From contig CAJOLH010000026.1 of assembly GCA_905235375.1 (NCBI GenBank), positions 1 through 64,000 on the forward strand: a stretch of DNA of 64,000 bases, in the 5' to 3' direction. The notes under the pieces were generated by a model that saw only the letters and a list, made by a program, of their open reading frames with translations, was not told where the DNA came from and ran no database searches. Both the position numbers and the translations under genes were made by a program. Positions 1 through 7,459 of this stretch are shown here, piece after piece (positions within the stretch are counted from its first letter, which is position 1; each line of letters starts with the position of its first letter). The stretch comes from an uncultured Bacteroidales bacterium (GTDB taxonomy: Bacteria > Bacteroidota > Bacteroidia > Bacteroidales > UBA3663).

Positions 1-1
1 A

Positions 2-2335
2 AGTAATACGATATTCGATTCACGCGATAATTGTAATGCAATCATTGAAACATCTACAAACGAGTTAATCGCAGGATGTAAAAATACGGTTGTCCCGAAC
101 GGCGTGACCTCCATCGGCGACTATGCTTTCTTTGATTGTGAAGGTCTGACCTCTATAACTATCCCGAACAGTGTGACCTCCATCGGAAATTCTGCTTTCT
201 CTGGCTGTACTGGCTTGACTACCCTCACCATGGAGAGCGATGTGCCTCTTTCGATTGAGCAATATACATTCGATGGAGTTGATAAATCCACCTGCACCCT
301 CTACGTTCCCTACGGCAGCAGATCTGCCTACGAGAGTGCAGAGTACTGGAGCGAGTTCGAGAACCTCGTTGAGTATGTGTATGGTGAGAATGGAGAGATG
401 CTTGAAGTCCTCGCCACAGGTTCCTGCGGAGACGATGTGACCTACACCATCTATTCGGATATGTCGATGGTGATTTCAGGTTCGGGTGCAATGATGGATT
501 ATGATGATGACATACATATTAATAATGATTATTATAGCTCCATCGAGAAAGTGATTATCGAAGAAGGTGTGACCTCCATCGGCCCCTCTGCTTTCTTTGA
601 TTGTGAAGGTCTGACCTCTGTAACAATCCCGAACAGTGTGACCTCCATCGGCGATTGGGCTTTCTATGCTTGTAAAGGTCTGACCTCTGTAACAATCCCG
701 AACAGTGTGACCTCCATCGGCGAATCTGCTTTCCTTGGTTGTACTGGTCTGACCTCTGTAACAATCCCGAACAGTGTGACCTCCATCGGCGACTATGCTT
801 TCCATAGTTGTACTGGTCTGACCTCTGTAACAATCCCGAACAGTGTGACCTCCATCGGCGGAAATGCTTTCGAAGGTTGTACTGGTCTGACCTCTGTCAC
901 TATCCCGAACAGTGTAACCTCTATCGGCGACAGTGCTTTCTCTGGATGTACTGGTCTGACCTCTGTAACAATCCCGAACAGCGTGACCTCCATCGGCGAC
1001 TATGCTTTCTTTGATTGTGAAGGTCTGACCTCTGTAACAATCCCGAACAGTGTGACCTCCATCGGCAGTTCTGCTTTCTCTGCCTGTTATTCCCTCGCTT
1101 CAATTATTGTGGAACAAGGAAACACAATGTATGATTCACGCGATAATTGTAATGCAATCATTGAAACATCTACAAACGAGTTAATCTCAGGATGTAATAA
1201 CACGGTGATCCCGAACAGTGTGACCTCCATCGGCGACTATGCTTTCGCTGATTGTACTGGTCTGACCTCTGTCACTATCCCGAACAGTGTGACCTCCATC
1301 GGCGACGGTGCTTTCAGGTTTTGTTATGGTCTGACCTCTGTCACTATCCCGAACAGTGTGACCTCCATCGGCCCCTCTGCTTTCTTTGATTGTGAAGGTC
1401 TGACCTCTGTAACTATCCCGAACAGTGTGACCTCCATCGGCGACTATGCTTTCTATTTTTGTACTGGTCTGACCTCTGTAATTATCCCGAACAGTGTGAC
1501 CTCCATCGGAAATTCTACTTTCTCTGGCTGTACTGGCTTGACTACCCTCACCATGGAGAGCGATGTTCCTCTTTCGATTGAGCAATATACATTCGATGGG
1601 GTTGATAAATCCACCTGCACCCTCTACGTCCCCTACGGCAGCAAGTCTGCCTACGAGAGTGCAGAGTACTGGAGCGAGTTTGTGAACATCGTTGAATATG
1701 ACCCAGAATCTGACACCGACATCTCTGCCCTCGAAAACGCCATCTATGTAGAGCAGACTGATGGACGCATTGGCGGCACAAAGGATATTCCTGTGATGCT
1801 GAAGAACAGTTATCCCGTTCGAGGCTTCCAGTTTACTTTGGAGCTGCCCGAAGGCGTGACCATCAACAGCTGGTCACTGAGCGAAGCTCGTATGCCGGAG
1901 GGCGCAACGATGAGCGACAAGATTTCGACGCAGAAGATTGAGGGCAATAAGATTGCCGTGGCTTGTTCGTTGAACTATGGAAATGCTACTTTCGTGGGTG
2001 ACGATGGCGAGATAGCCACGGTCAATGTGACATTTGCTAATGACATGGAAGTCGGTGAATATCCAATTTATCTGACCGCATGTGACATTGCGGATGCAGA
2101 AGGTACGGACAATAAGCTGAACGATATCAAAGCTACGCTTGTCCTCGAAGACTATGTGGTAGGTGATGCCAACGGCGACGGAGAGGTACTCATCGGCGAT
2201 GTTATTGCCATATTGAACCATATTGTGGGCGTGACCTCAGAAAATTTCAACGAGAAGGCAGCAGATGTCAATGGTGACGGAGAAATCCTTATCGGTGATG
2301 TTATTGCAGTGCTGAACATCATCGTGGGCCAGTAG
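2..2335 (+). CDS. BspA-like LRR surface protein with cohesin-like and dockerin domains (5' end outside window)
   Basis: The frame is open from base 2 and the opening sequence matches the middle of the same protein, so the true start lies upstream; the GTG at 104 is internal. Order of parts: a short LRR block (about nt 92-235), a closing motif with TCTLYVPYGS (about 280-375), a hinge, a long LRR block of 23-residue TIPNSVTSIG repeats (about 569-1545) broken by an island near 1093-1215, a second closing motif, a cohesin-like beta domain (about 1728-2150), then two dockerin type I calcium loops (DANGDGEVLIGD and DVNGDGEILIGD). BspA-type LRRs usually mediate surface adhesion. Dockerins bind cohesins, so a surface complex is possible but inferred. 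The LRR DNA is unusually uniform, suggesting recent duplication or gene conversion. Confidence 0.85.
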   Translation, partial: SNTIFDSRDNCNAIIETSTNELIAGCKNTVVPNGVTSIGDYAFFDCEGLTSITIPNSVTSIGNSAFSGCTGLTTLTMESDVPLSIEQYTFDGVDKSTCTLYVPYGSRSAYESAEYWSEFENLVEYVYGENGEMLEVLATGSCGDDVTYTIYSDMSMVISGSGAMMDYDDDIHINNDYYSSIEKVIIEEGVTSIGPSAFFDCEGLTSVTIPNSVTSIGDWAFYACKGLTSVTIPNSVTSIGESAFLGCTGLTSVTIPNSVTSIGDYAFHSCTGLTSVTIPNSVTSIGGNAFEGCTGLTSVTIPNSVTSIGDSAFSGCTGLTSVTIPNSVTSIGDYAFFDCEGLTSVTIPNSVTSIGSSAFSACYSLASIIVEQGNTMYDSRDNCNAIIETSTNELISGCNNTVIPNSVTSIGDYAFADCTGLTSVTIPNSVTSIGDGAFRFCYGLTSVTIPNSVTSIGPSAFFDCEGLTSVTIPNSVTSIGDYAFYFCTGLTSVIIPNSVTSIGNSTFSGCTGLTTLTMESDVPLSIEQYTFDGVDKSTCTLYVPYGSKSAYESAEYWSEFVNIVEYDPESDTDISALENAIYVEQTDGRIGGTKDIPVMLKNSYPVRGFQFTLELPEGVTINSWSLSEARMPEGATMSDKISTQKIEGNKIAVACSLNYGNATFVGDDGEIATVNVTFANDMEVGEYPIYLTACDIADAEGTDNKLNDIKATLVLEDYVVGDANGDGEVLIGDVIAILNHIVGVTSENFNEKAADVNGDGEILIGDVIAVLNIIVGQ
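569..1545 (+). repeat. 69-bp tandem repeats encoding 23-residue BspA LRRs
   Basis: The unit begins with GTGACCTCCATCGG and recurs every 69 bp at about 569, 638, 707, 776, 845, 914, 983 and 1052, then again at about 1217, 1286, 1355, 1424 and 1493. Only the few codons around the AF..C motif vary. Near-identity at DNA level makes copy-number change by slippage or recombination likely, and makes assembly of this gene error-prone. Confidence 0.9.
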
Positions 2336-2381
2336 TTTAGTAGATTGAAGAAAGAAGAATATAAATACAATTATAGTACGA

Positions 2382-4067
2382 ATGAAAAGAAAAATGATTT
2401 CAAGCCTTGTCCTTGCAGGTATGGTCGCCTTCGGAGCACAGGCAGAGGACTTTACAGGCAGCATCTATATCAAGGATGCCACCATAGCTCCTGGTGGGAA
2501 AGCTACACTTTCTGTCCAGTTGGAGAATAGTGTAGGTGTTGCAGGTTTCCAATTTAATATGAAGTTGCCCGATGGAATCAACTACAGCAATTGGGGGCTC
2601 AGCGAGGAGCGTTTGCCGTCGGGCGCTACGACGGGAGATTGTGTCAAGAGTCAGACCTTCGTGGATCAATTGTTCAAAGGTGCGTTGGCTCTGAACTATG
2701 GCCAAGGCGCTGTTTTCTCAGGAACTTCGGGTGAAGTCGCAACTATCACCATTGAAGCAGATGCAGCTATTGCAGAGGGCACTTACATTGTTAATCTGGA
2801 AAATGTGGTAGTGGGTTTGCCTTCGAGTGAGGATATAAGAATCGAGGGGACAAGCTTTACTCTCACTGTCGGAGCTATCAGCTATGACGAGGGTTATAAA
2901 GTGGAGATTCTTCCAATTTCATTAACTGATGAGAGCACTTTCCCTTTCTTGATAGATAATGAAACAAATTTAAATGCATTTGAATTTGACATCGTTTTAC
3001 CTTCTCTTATATTAAGTGAATTGTACGATGGCATTACATTTGATCTTTCACGATTTGATACTGATGCTCAAAATAATAATGGGACAATCCATGTAACAGC
3101 CTCTTCCACTAGAAGAACAATTGCTGCTGGCACTGGAACGACATGTGCTACCTTGAAACTCTATTATGAAGAAGGCCTTGTTGAAACTGGTGTCTATCCC
3201 ATCCTCATTAAGAACATTACTATGACTGACGAGGGCGGCAACACCTACTTGGCTGCGCCCTACACGACTGAGATTTTTGTGGGCGATGCACCAAAGGCCA
3301 CTGTCACCGATGGTGTGGCTGCCTTCCACGGCAACTATGGCGGTGCTACAGAGTTTGCATTGCTGAAGGCTGCGCTGCCCACAGGTGCCACCATCGACCT
3401 GACGGAAGTCAGTGCCACGGCTGAAGATGCTACCGCATTGCAGACCGACAATGTGATTGTGACAGCCGATGCCGTGGCTTACGGACGCACTGTTGCCAAC
3501 GAATGGGGCACCCTGTGCCTGCCTTTCGCCATCGAAACCAATGACAATATCCAGCTCTATGAAATGTCGGGAGCAAGCAGCACCGCCTTGACGTTCGAGA
3601 AAGTGGCTTCTGCTGCTGCCAATACCCCACTGGTCTTCAAGGCATCGGGCGATGGCTTCACCGTCAAGACTGCGAATGACGGAACATTCGAAACGGGCTT
3701 TGCAGCCTCCAAACCAACGGTCGAGATCACACCAAGCGTTGACGGCTGGGTCGTTAATGGCTCCTACGTCGAAAAGTCGATTGATGTGAGCAACCTGCAG
3801 GCATACGCACTCAACAGCGGCGAGTTCCACAGGGTGCTAAGCAGGATCAATGTGAAGGCTTTCCGTGCCTGGTTGCAGAACGATGGTGCTCCGATGGGTG
3901 CAGCTATCCGCATCGAGGAGGGAACTGATGGCATCGACATCATTGAGCAGGAGGACAGCAGCATCAAGCTGATCTACGACCTGCAGGGCCGTCTGCTCAA
4001 GAATGGCGGACAGCAGCCGATTTACATTGAGGATGGAAAGAAAGTGGTTCCGGTCAACAATAAATAA
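2382..4067 (+). CDS. Secreted protein with cohesin-like domains and C-terminal GRxL/IYI tail
   Basis: 561 residues. The start is followed by a clear signal peptide (MKRKMISSLVLAGMVAFGAQA, positively charged then hydrophobic, probable cleavage after AQA). Residues about 24-165 align by eye with the cohesin-like domain of the preceding gene (GFQFNMKLPDG..., LSEERLPSGAT, ALNYG). A second similar beta domain follows at about 172-305. The later part contains WGTLCLPF and a conserved FRAWLQ element also present in the protein at 16524-18599. It ends in YDLQGRLL...IYIEDGKKV, a tail common in secreted Prevotella proteins and resembling T9SS sorting tails. It lies 46 bp after the dockerin-bearing gene, so the two may be co-expressed. 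No catalytic motif is seen; a structural or binding role is inferred. Confidence 0.75.
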   Translation: MKRKMISSLVLAGMVAFGAQAEDFTGSIYIKDATIAPGGKATLSVQLENSVGVAGFQFNMKLPDGINYSNWGLSEERLPSGATTGDCVKSQTFVDQLFKGALALNYGQGAVFSGTSGEVATITIEADAAIAEGTYIVNLENVVVGLPSSEDIRIEGTSFTLTVGAISYDEGYKVEILPISLTDESTFPFLIDNETNLNAFEFDIVLPSLILSELYDGITFDLSRFDTDAQNNNGTIHVTASSTRRTIAAGTGTTCATLKLYYEEGLVETGVYPILIKNITMTDEGGNTYLAAPYTTEIFVGDAPKATVTDGVAAFHGNYGGATEFALLKAALPTGATIDLTEVSATAEDATALQTDNVIVTADAVAYGRTVANEWGTLCLPFAIETNDNIQLYEMSGASSTALTFEKVASAAANTPLVFKASGDGFTVKTANDGTFETGFAASKPTVEITPSVDGWVVNGSYVEKSIDVSNLQAYALNSGEFHRVLSRINVKAFRAWLQNDGAPMGAAIRIEEGTDGIDIIEQEDSSIKLIYDLQGRLLKNGGQQPIYIEDGKKVVPVNNK

Positions 4068-4110
4068 TCAGCAATTACGTTAGTTGTAAATAACACGTTA
4101 TAATTATAAG

Positions 4111-4269
4111 ATGAAAAAGACATATATTATTCCTATCGTTCGTTTGCATGATGTTCATGCATCCGACGTTATCATTACTTCAGATAACGTCCCCATCGGT
4201 GATGACGTGAACGAGACTTCCACCGATGCTCCCCGCCGAGCCAGTGATTGGTCGGACTATAACGGATAA
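4111..4269 (+). CDS. Small peptide, 52 residues, unknown function
   Basis: An intact frame runs from ATG (MKKTYIIPIVRLHDVHASDV...) to TAA, ending in an acidic/aromatic tail (RRASDWSDYNG). It follows the cohesin-like gene by 43 bp and precedes a strong terminator. Short proteins with an MKKTY start, a hydrophobic early segment and an acidic tail recur in Prevotella and Bacteroides genomes (established only as a pattern; function unknown). The protein is short enough to be missed by automatic callers. The coding call rests on the start context, the position between a gene and a terminator, and the resemblance to this class. Confidence 0.6.
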   Translation: MKKTYIIPIVRLHDVHASDVIITSDNVPIGDDVNETSTDAPRRASDWSDYNG

Positions 4270-4290
4270 CAATTTGCTTTTTATCTAATT

Positions 4291-4332
4291 TGAGGGCGTG
4301 TAAGAAGGTTATTTCCCTTTTACACGCCCTCA
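4291..4332. terminator. Bidirectional terminator between convergent genes
   Basis: A perfect 13-bp inverted repeat (TGAGGGCGTGTAA at 4291-4303 and its complement at 4320-4332) with a 16-nt loop lies between the small peptide gene (+) and the SGNH-like gene (-). Confidence 0.8.
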
Positions 4333-4335
4333 TAC

Positions 4336-5259
4336 TTATTCTTTGTCGCTAAATAATCTATGTAAGTCTTCTATAATCGTCTGTGTTCGGATAATCGCTC
4401 CTTCTGGAGTCATGTGACATGGAGTGTCGAAGTACAAGGAATCGTCGAAGGAATAATTTGATGGAGCGGATTGCAATGGGACTCCATTTGCCTCTAAGCA
4501 GTATGCAAGCGAGTCAATCTGCCCAGCACAAATGTTGAAATTACTCCTCATGAATGTCGGAGGAAGGAATGCAAGTTTAATTCCCTTTGATTTGGTAAAG
4601 TCGTGAATATATTTGAAATAATCTATTAGTTCACCATCCATTACGCCTGATAAAGAATAATAATGTATGGAGTCTTTGTGCTCTCTTTCCCATTCTAAGT
4701 CGCCATATTCGTTTATGGCATTGGCAGAATATGGATCGTCAAATTCACCAATATCTTTATGCACCGACGACCCGAGATTATGGATTCCAATGAATTGGTA
4801 GATATTAAGCCATTGGCGTAAAGTAATCTTTCGATATGCTTCCGGCAGATGAGTGCTTAATATCCTCAATAGATTGTAGCCTCCATACAATCGCTCTTTC
4901 CCACCACCATACTCTGGGGTCAATATCACAATATCACCTTCGCGAAGCATATCCTTGTACGTTTCAAACTGCATTCTGAGTCCGATAGAAGCATGAGTAC
5001 ACGTATTGACAACCGGGAGATTAAATGCTTCATGAAGCAACCTTGAGTTGATGCCAAAGGCTCCATTTGATCCTCCTATGATGACAATCTTGTTGGAATC
5101 GTTCAATGCCTTCAGCCGATAGTAGGCGAGCGAAAAGTTGCGTTCATGAGAATAGTAGCTCAGATTGTCAACTTTTCGAAGTATAGCGATGTCAATAAGC
5201 ACAGTCATCACAAATGAAACAACCGCTATTATGGATACTTTTAACAAGAACTGTTTCAT
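4336..5259 (-). CDS. Membrane-anchored SGNH/AlgJ-DltD-like acyltransferase partner
   Basis: 307 residues. One N-terminal membrane segment (about 5-27) leads to an extracytoplasmic domain. The block IIGGSNGAFGIN near residues 60-71 resembles the nucleophile block of AlgJ/AlgX/DltD-type SGNH proteins, and a late DTPCHMTPEG segment supplies a D...H pair as in that fold. Its start codon overlaps the stop of the upstream MBOAT gene (TAATG), which indicates translational coupling. Together the pair probably O-acylates a cell-surface polysaccharide or envelope polymer; the acceptor cannot be told from sequence. Confidence 0.75.
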   Translation of the reverse strand: MKQFLLKVSIIAVVSFVMTVLIDIAILRKVDNLSYYSHERNFSLAYYRLKALNDSNKIVIIGGSNGAFGINSRLLHEAFNLPVVNTCTHASIGLRMQFETYKDMLREGDIVILTPEYGGGKERLYGGYNLLRILSTHLPEAYRKITLRQWLNIYQFIGIHNLGSSVHKDIGEFDDPYSANAINEYGDLEWEREHKDSIHYYSLSGVMDGELIDYFKYIHDFTKSKGIKLAFLPPTFMRSNFNICAGQIDSLAYCLEANGVPLQSAPSNYSFDDSLYFDTPCHMTPEGAIIRTQTIIEDLHRLFSDKE

Positions 5260-6710
5260 TAGAATTGGAAATATATGAATGGACTATTGTCGTAAAAGCG
5301 TTCCATATATGCAACATACGACATGCCAATTATTATGAGGTAAATAGCCCATCTGACAACCCTATAATTAAATGGCTTCGTATTCGTAAATTGCAGCGCA
5401 TGCTGCTTGTCTCTCTGAACCCACTCTATCATCAAAAATAGCATACACCACATGGTTGCCTTCCCAAATCGCATACCCCCCGATATAAAGGGATTGGTAA
5501 ACATGTGCGCAAAATAGTCTATTGCTTGAGTCATGGATTCCGCACGGAAGATAATCCATCCAACGACAGCCAGGCAAAACGTTAATGTCATCTGAAGTAA
5601 TTCCTTGATGCTGGGCAGGAATTTGCCATAAGCAACTACATGATCGTACTTTGTGTTGATGCCGAATATGTTGTAAATGGCAAGCAGAGTTGCATGGAAC
5701 AATCCCCAGCATACGAAATGCCAGCTTGCCCCATGCCATAGGCCGCTGATGGCCCAGACTATATAGACATTGCGAAGAATCTTCCACTTGTCACACCGAC
5801 TGCCTCCCAATGGGAAATAGATGTAGTCGCGGAACCACGTGGTTAGTGATATGTGCCAGCGCCTCCAAAACTCGGGAATGCTGCGAGAGAAATAGGGATA
5901 GTTAAAATTGCGCATCAGGTTAATTCCGAATAACCTGGCGCATCCGATTGCTATGTCTGAATAACCCGAGAAGTCACAATAGATTTGTATTGTAAATAGG
6001 ACTCCAAGCAAGAAAAGGCTCATACCCGAGAGCCCTTGGTACTGATTCCAGCATTCATTGACTATATCGCCACAGAATTCTGCTATTACAATCTTCTTGA
6101 AGAAACCACAGAGCATTTGCCTGCAGCCATCCACCGCTTTGACATAGTCGAACTGCCGGTTGCGTTGGAATTGAGGAAGCAGATTCGTTGCTCGTTCAAT
6201 AGGACCTGCCACCAGTTGCGGAAAGAAACTGATGTAGGCGAAGAATTCCACAATATCATGCGTAGCTGGCAATTTCTTCTGATAGACATCAATGGAATAA
6301 CTGAGTGCCTGGAATGTATAGAACGAAATGCCTACGGGAAGTATAATATTCATCGACACCCAGTCAAGGTGGAAGCCCATCATCCTGAAAAGCGCATCCA
6401 GATTCTCGACAAAGAAGTTGTAGTATTTGAAGATGCCAAGAATAGCAAGATTGATGATGATATTTGTTGCACTGACCGCCTTTTGCATTTTCCGTTGCCC
6501 TTCATATCGCTCCATCAGCAATCCGCTGATGAAACTGAATAGCGAAGTCAGGGCAATCAGAATCAGGAATCGCCAATCCCACCAGCTATAGAAAACATAA
6601 CTTGCTACGACAACAAACAGATTCCGCCACCATCGGCGGCGGAACACAAACCAATAGAACAGGAAGACTATTGGCAGGAAAATCAGAAACTCGAACGAAT
6701 TGAACAGCAT
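5259..6710 (-). CDS. MBOAT family membrane O-acyltransferase (AlgI-like)
   Basis: 483 residues with about ten hydrophobic segments. Diagnostic blocks are YCDFSGYSDIAIG, PEFWRRWHISLTTWFRDYIY and the catalytic-histidine region SGLWHGASWHF. The length matches AlgI/PatA-type enzymes (about 470-500). These proteins move acyl, usually acetyl, groups across the membrane to a partner that modifies exported glycans. It sits 15 bp after hepT on the same strand; without the toxin-antitoxin insertion it would directly follow nadB. It is coupled to the SGNH-like gene downstream. Confidence 0.9.
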   Translation of the reverse strand: MLFNSFEFLIFLPIVFLFYWFVFRRRWWRNLFVVVASYVFYSWWDWRFLILIALTSLFSFISGLLMERYEGQRKMQKAVSATNIIINLAILGIFKYYNFFVENLDALFRMMGFHLDWVSMNIILPVGISFYTFQALSYSIDVYQKKLPATHDIVEFFAYISFFPQLVAGPIERATNLLPQFQRNRQFDYVKAVDGCRQMLCGFFKKIVIAEFCGDIVNECWNQYQGLSGMSLFLLGVLFTIQIYCDFSGYSDIAIGCARLFGINLMRNFNYPYFSRSIPEFWRRWHISLTTWFRDYIYFPLGGSRCDKWKILRNVYIVWAISGLWHGASWHFVCWGLFHATLLAIYNIFGINTKYDHVVAYGKFLPSIKELLQMTLTFCLAVVGWIIFRAESMTQAIDYFAHMFTNPFISGGMRFGKATMWCMLFLMIEWVQRDKQHALQFTNTKPFNYRVVRWAIYLIIIGMSYVAYMERFYDNSPFIYFQF

Positions 6711-6725
6711 TTAATACTCTTTCTT

Positions 6726-7145
6726 TCAGGACCCCTCGATCCCACGGTCAGCGGGCGGGTAGTCGATGGAGTAGTGGCTTACATCCGAAATTATCCGAGC
6801 AACAACATCCTTCATTTGTGGTATGTCTTCACGGATAGTTCTGAAGACGACTTCTGTGTCTATCTCGAAATAATGATGGGCTATCTTGTCGCGCATCCTC
6901 ATTACTCCGCTCCAATATACTTCGGGATAGTTTGGAAGTAATTCTCCTCGTGATTGTTTGTCAAGACCTTTGACTGCTTCTCCTAATACGATTAGGTTCA
7001 TGCATAAAGCATCTAACCGCATCATTCCTTCTGGTGAGCAAAGCAATTCATTGGGGTCATCCACGACGGAACTTCGCTCTATTATGATTTCGATGGCATT
7101 GCTTATCTTATGCAAGCTATCCATTACAATCTCTTTGTCATACAT
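6726..7145 (-). CDS. hepT: HepT-like RNase toxin (DUF86) with a NadB-derived C-terminal tail
   Basis: 139 residues, all-helical HepT/HEPN type. The RNase motif R-x4-H-x-Y is present as RDKIAHHY near residues 83-90. It overlaps mntA by 8 bp in the usual antitoxin-first order. In known pairs MntA AMPylates HepT near this motif to silence it. Oddity: the last 16 or so residues (HYSIDYPPADRGIEGS) are not HepT sequence but repeat the end of the neighbouring NadB, because a 48-bp direct repeat of the nadB 3' end lies here. Whether the tail alters toxicity is unknown. Confidence 0.85.
   Translation of the reverse strand: MYDKEIVMDSLHKISNAIEIIIERSSVVDDPNELLCSPEGMMRLDALCMNLIVLGEAVKGLDKQSRGELLPNYPEVYWSGVMRMRDKIAHHYFEIDTEVVFRTIREDIPQMKDVVARIISDVSHYSIDYPPADRGIEGS
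6731..6778. repeat. 48-bp direct repeat, copy fused to hepT
   Basis: Identical over 48 bp to 7465-7512, the end of nadB. It forms the 3' end of hepT. The two copies bound the mntA-hepT pair like an attachment-site or insertion duplication. Confidence 0.9.
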
Positions 7146-7431
7146 AAAGACCTTCCTTTTGAATACGTTGTTTTAGAAGGGTATTCATGCCCTCGCGAAC
7201 CCGCACCATATCGACATGACAACCAAATAATTGTTCAAGTTCGGTTTGGATGAGGTCGAGTGTGAGGAGCGAGGGTGCTTTACCTTCATAGAAAACGTCC
7301 ACATCGCTGCCTTCTTTCTGTTCTCCACGTGCCACCGAGCCGAAAATCCCAATTTTGGTCAAACCATATTGATTTATCGCTTTGGGCTTAAATTGGGTCA
7401 GCAAATATAGAATTTCACTTTTAGTTTTCAT
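7138..7431 (-). CDS. mntA: MntA-like minimal nucleotidyltransferase antitoxin
   Basis: 97 residues when started at the ATG at 7431 (MKTKSEILYLL); a longer frame to 7479 would run into the nadB repeat and is unlikely. The nucleotidyltransferase signature is GSVARGEQKEGSDVDV (GSx-R-G then DxD), as in MNT/MntA antitoxins. Established MntA proteins transfer AMP to HepT. It overlaps hepT by 8 bp and lies directly after the nadB stop. Confidence 0.85.
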   Translation of the reverse strand: MKTKSEILYLLTQFKPKAINQYGLTKIGIFGSVARGEQKEGSDVDVFYEGKAPSLLTLDLIQTELEQLFGCHVDMVRVREGMNTLLKQRIQKEGLYV

Positions 7432-7459
7432 TAGATTGAAATTTGGTAATAATTCATCT

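Noticed and set aside
104-2335. Start of the LRR protein at GTG 104
   Set aside because: The frame is open to base 2 and the upstream codons match the internal repeat island, so 104 is within the gene.
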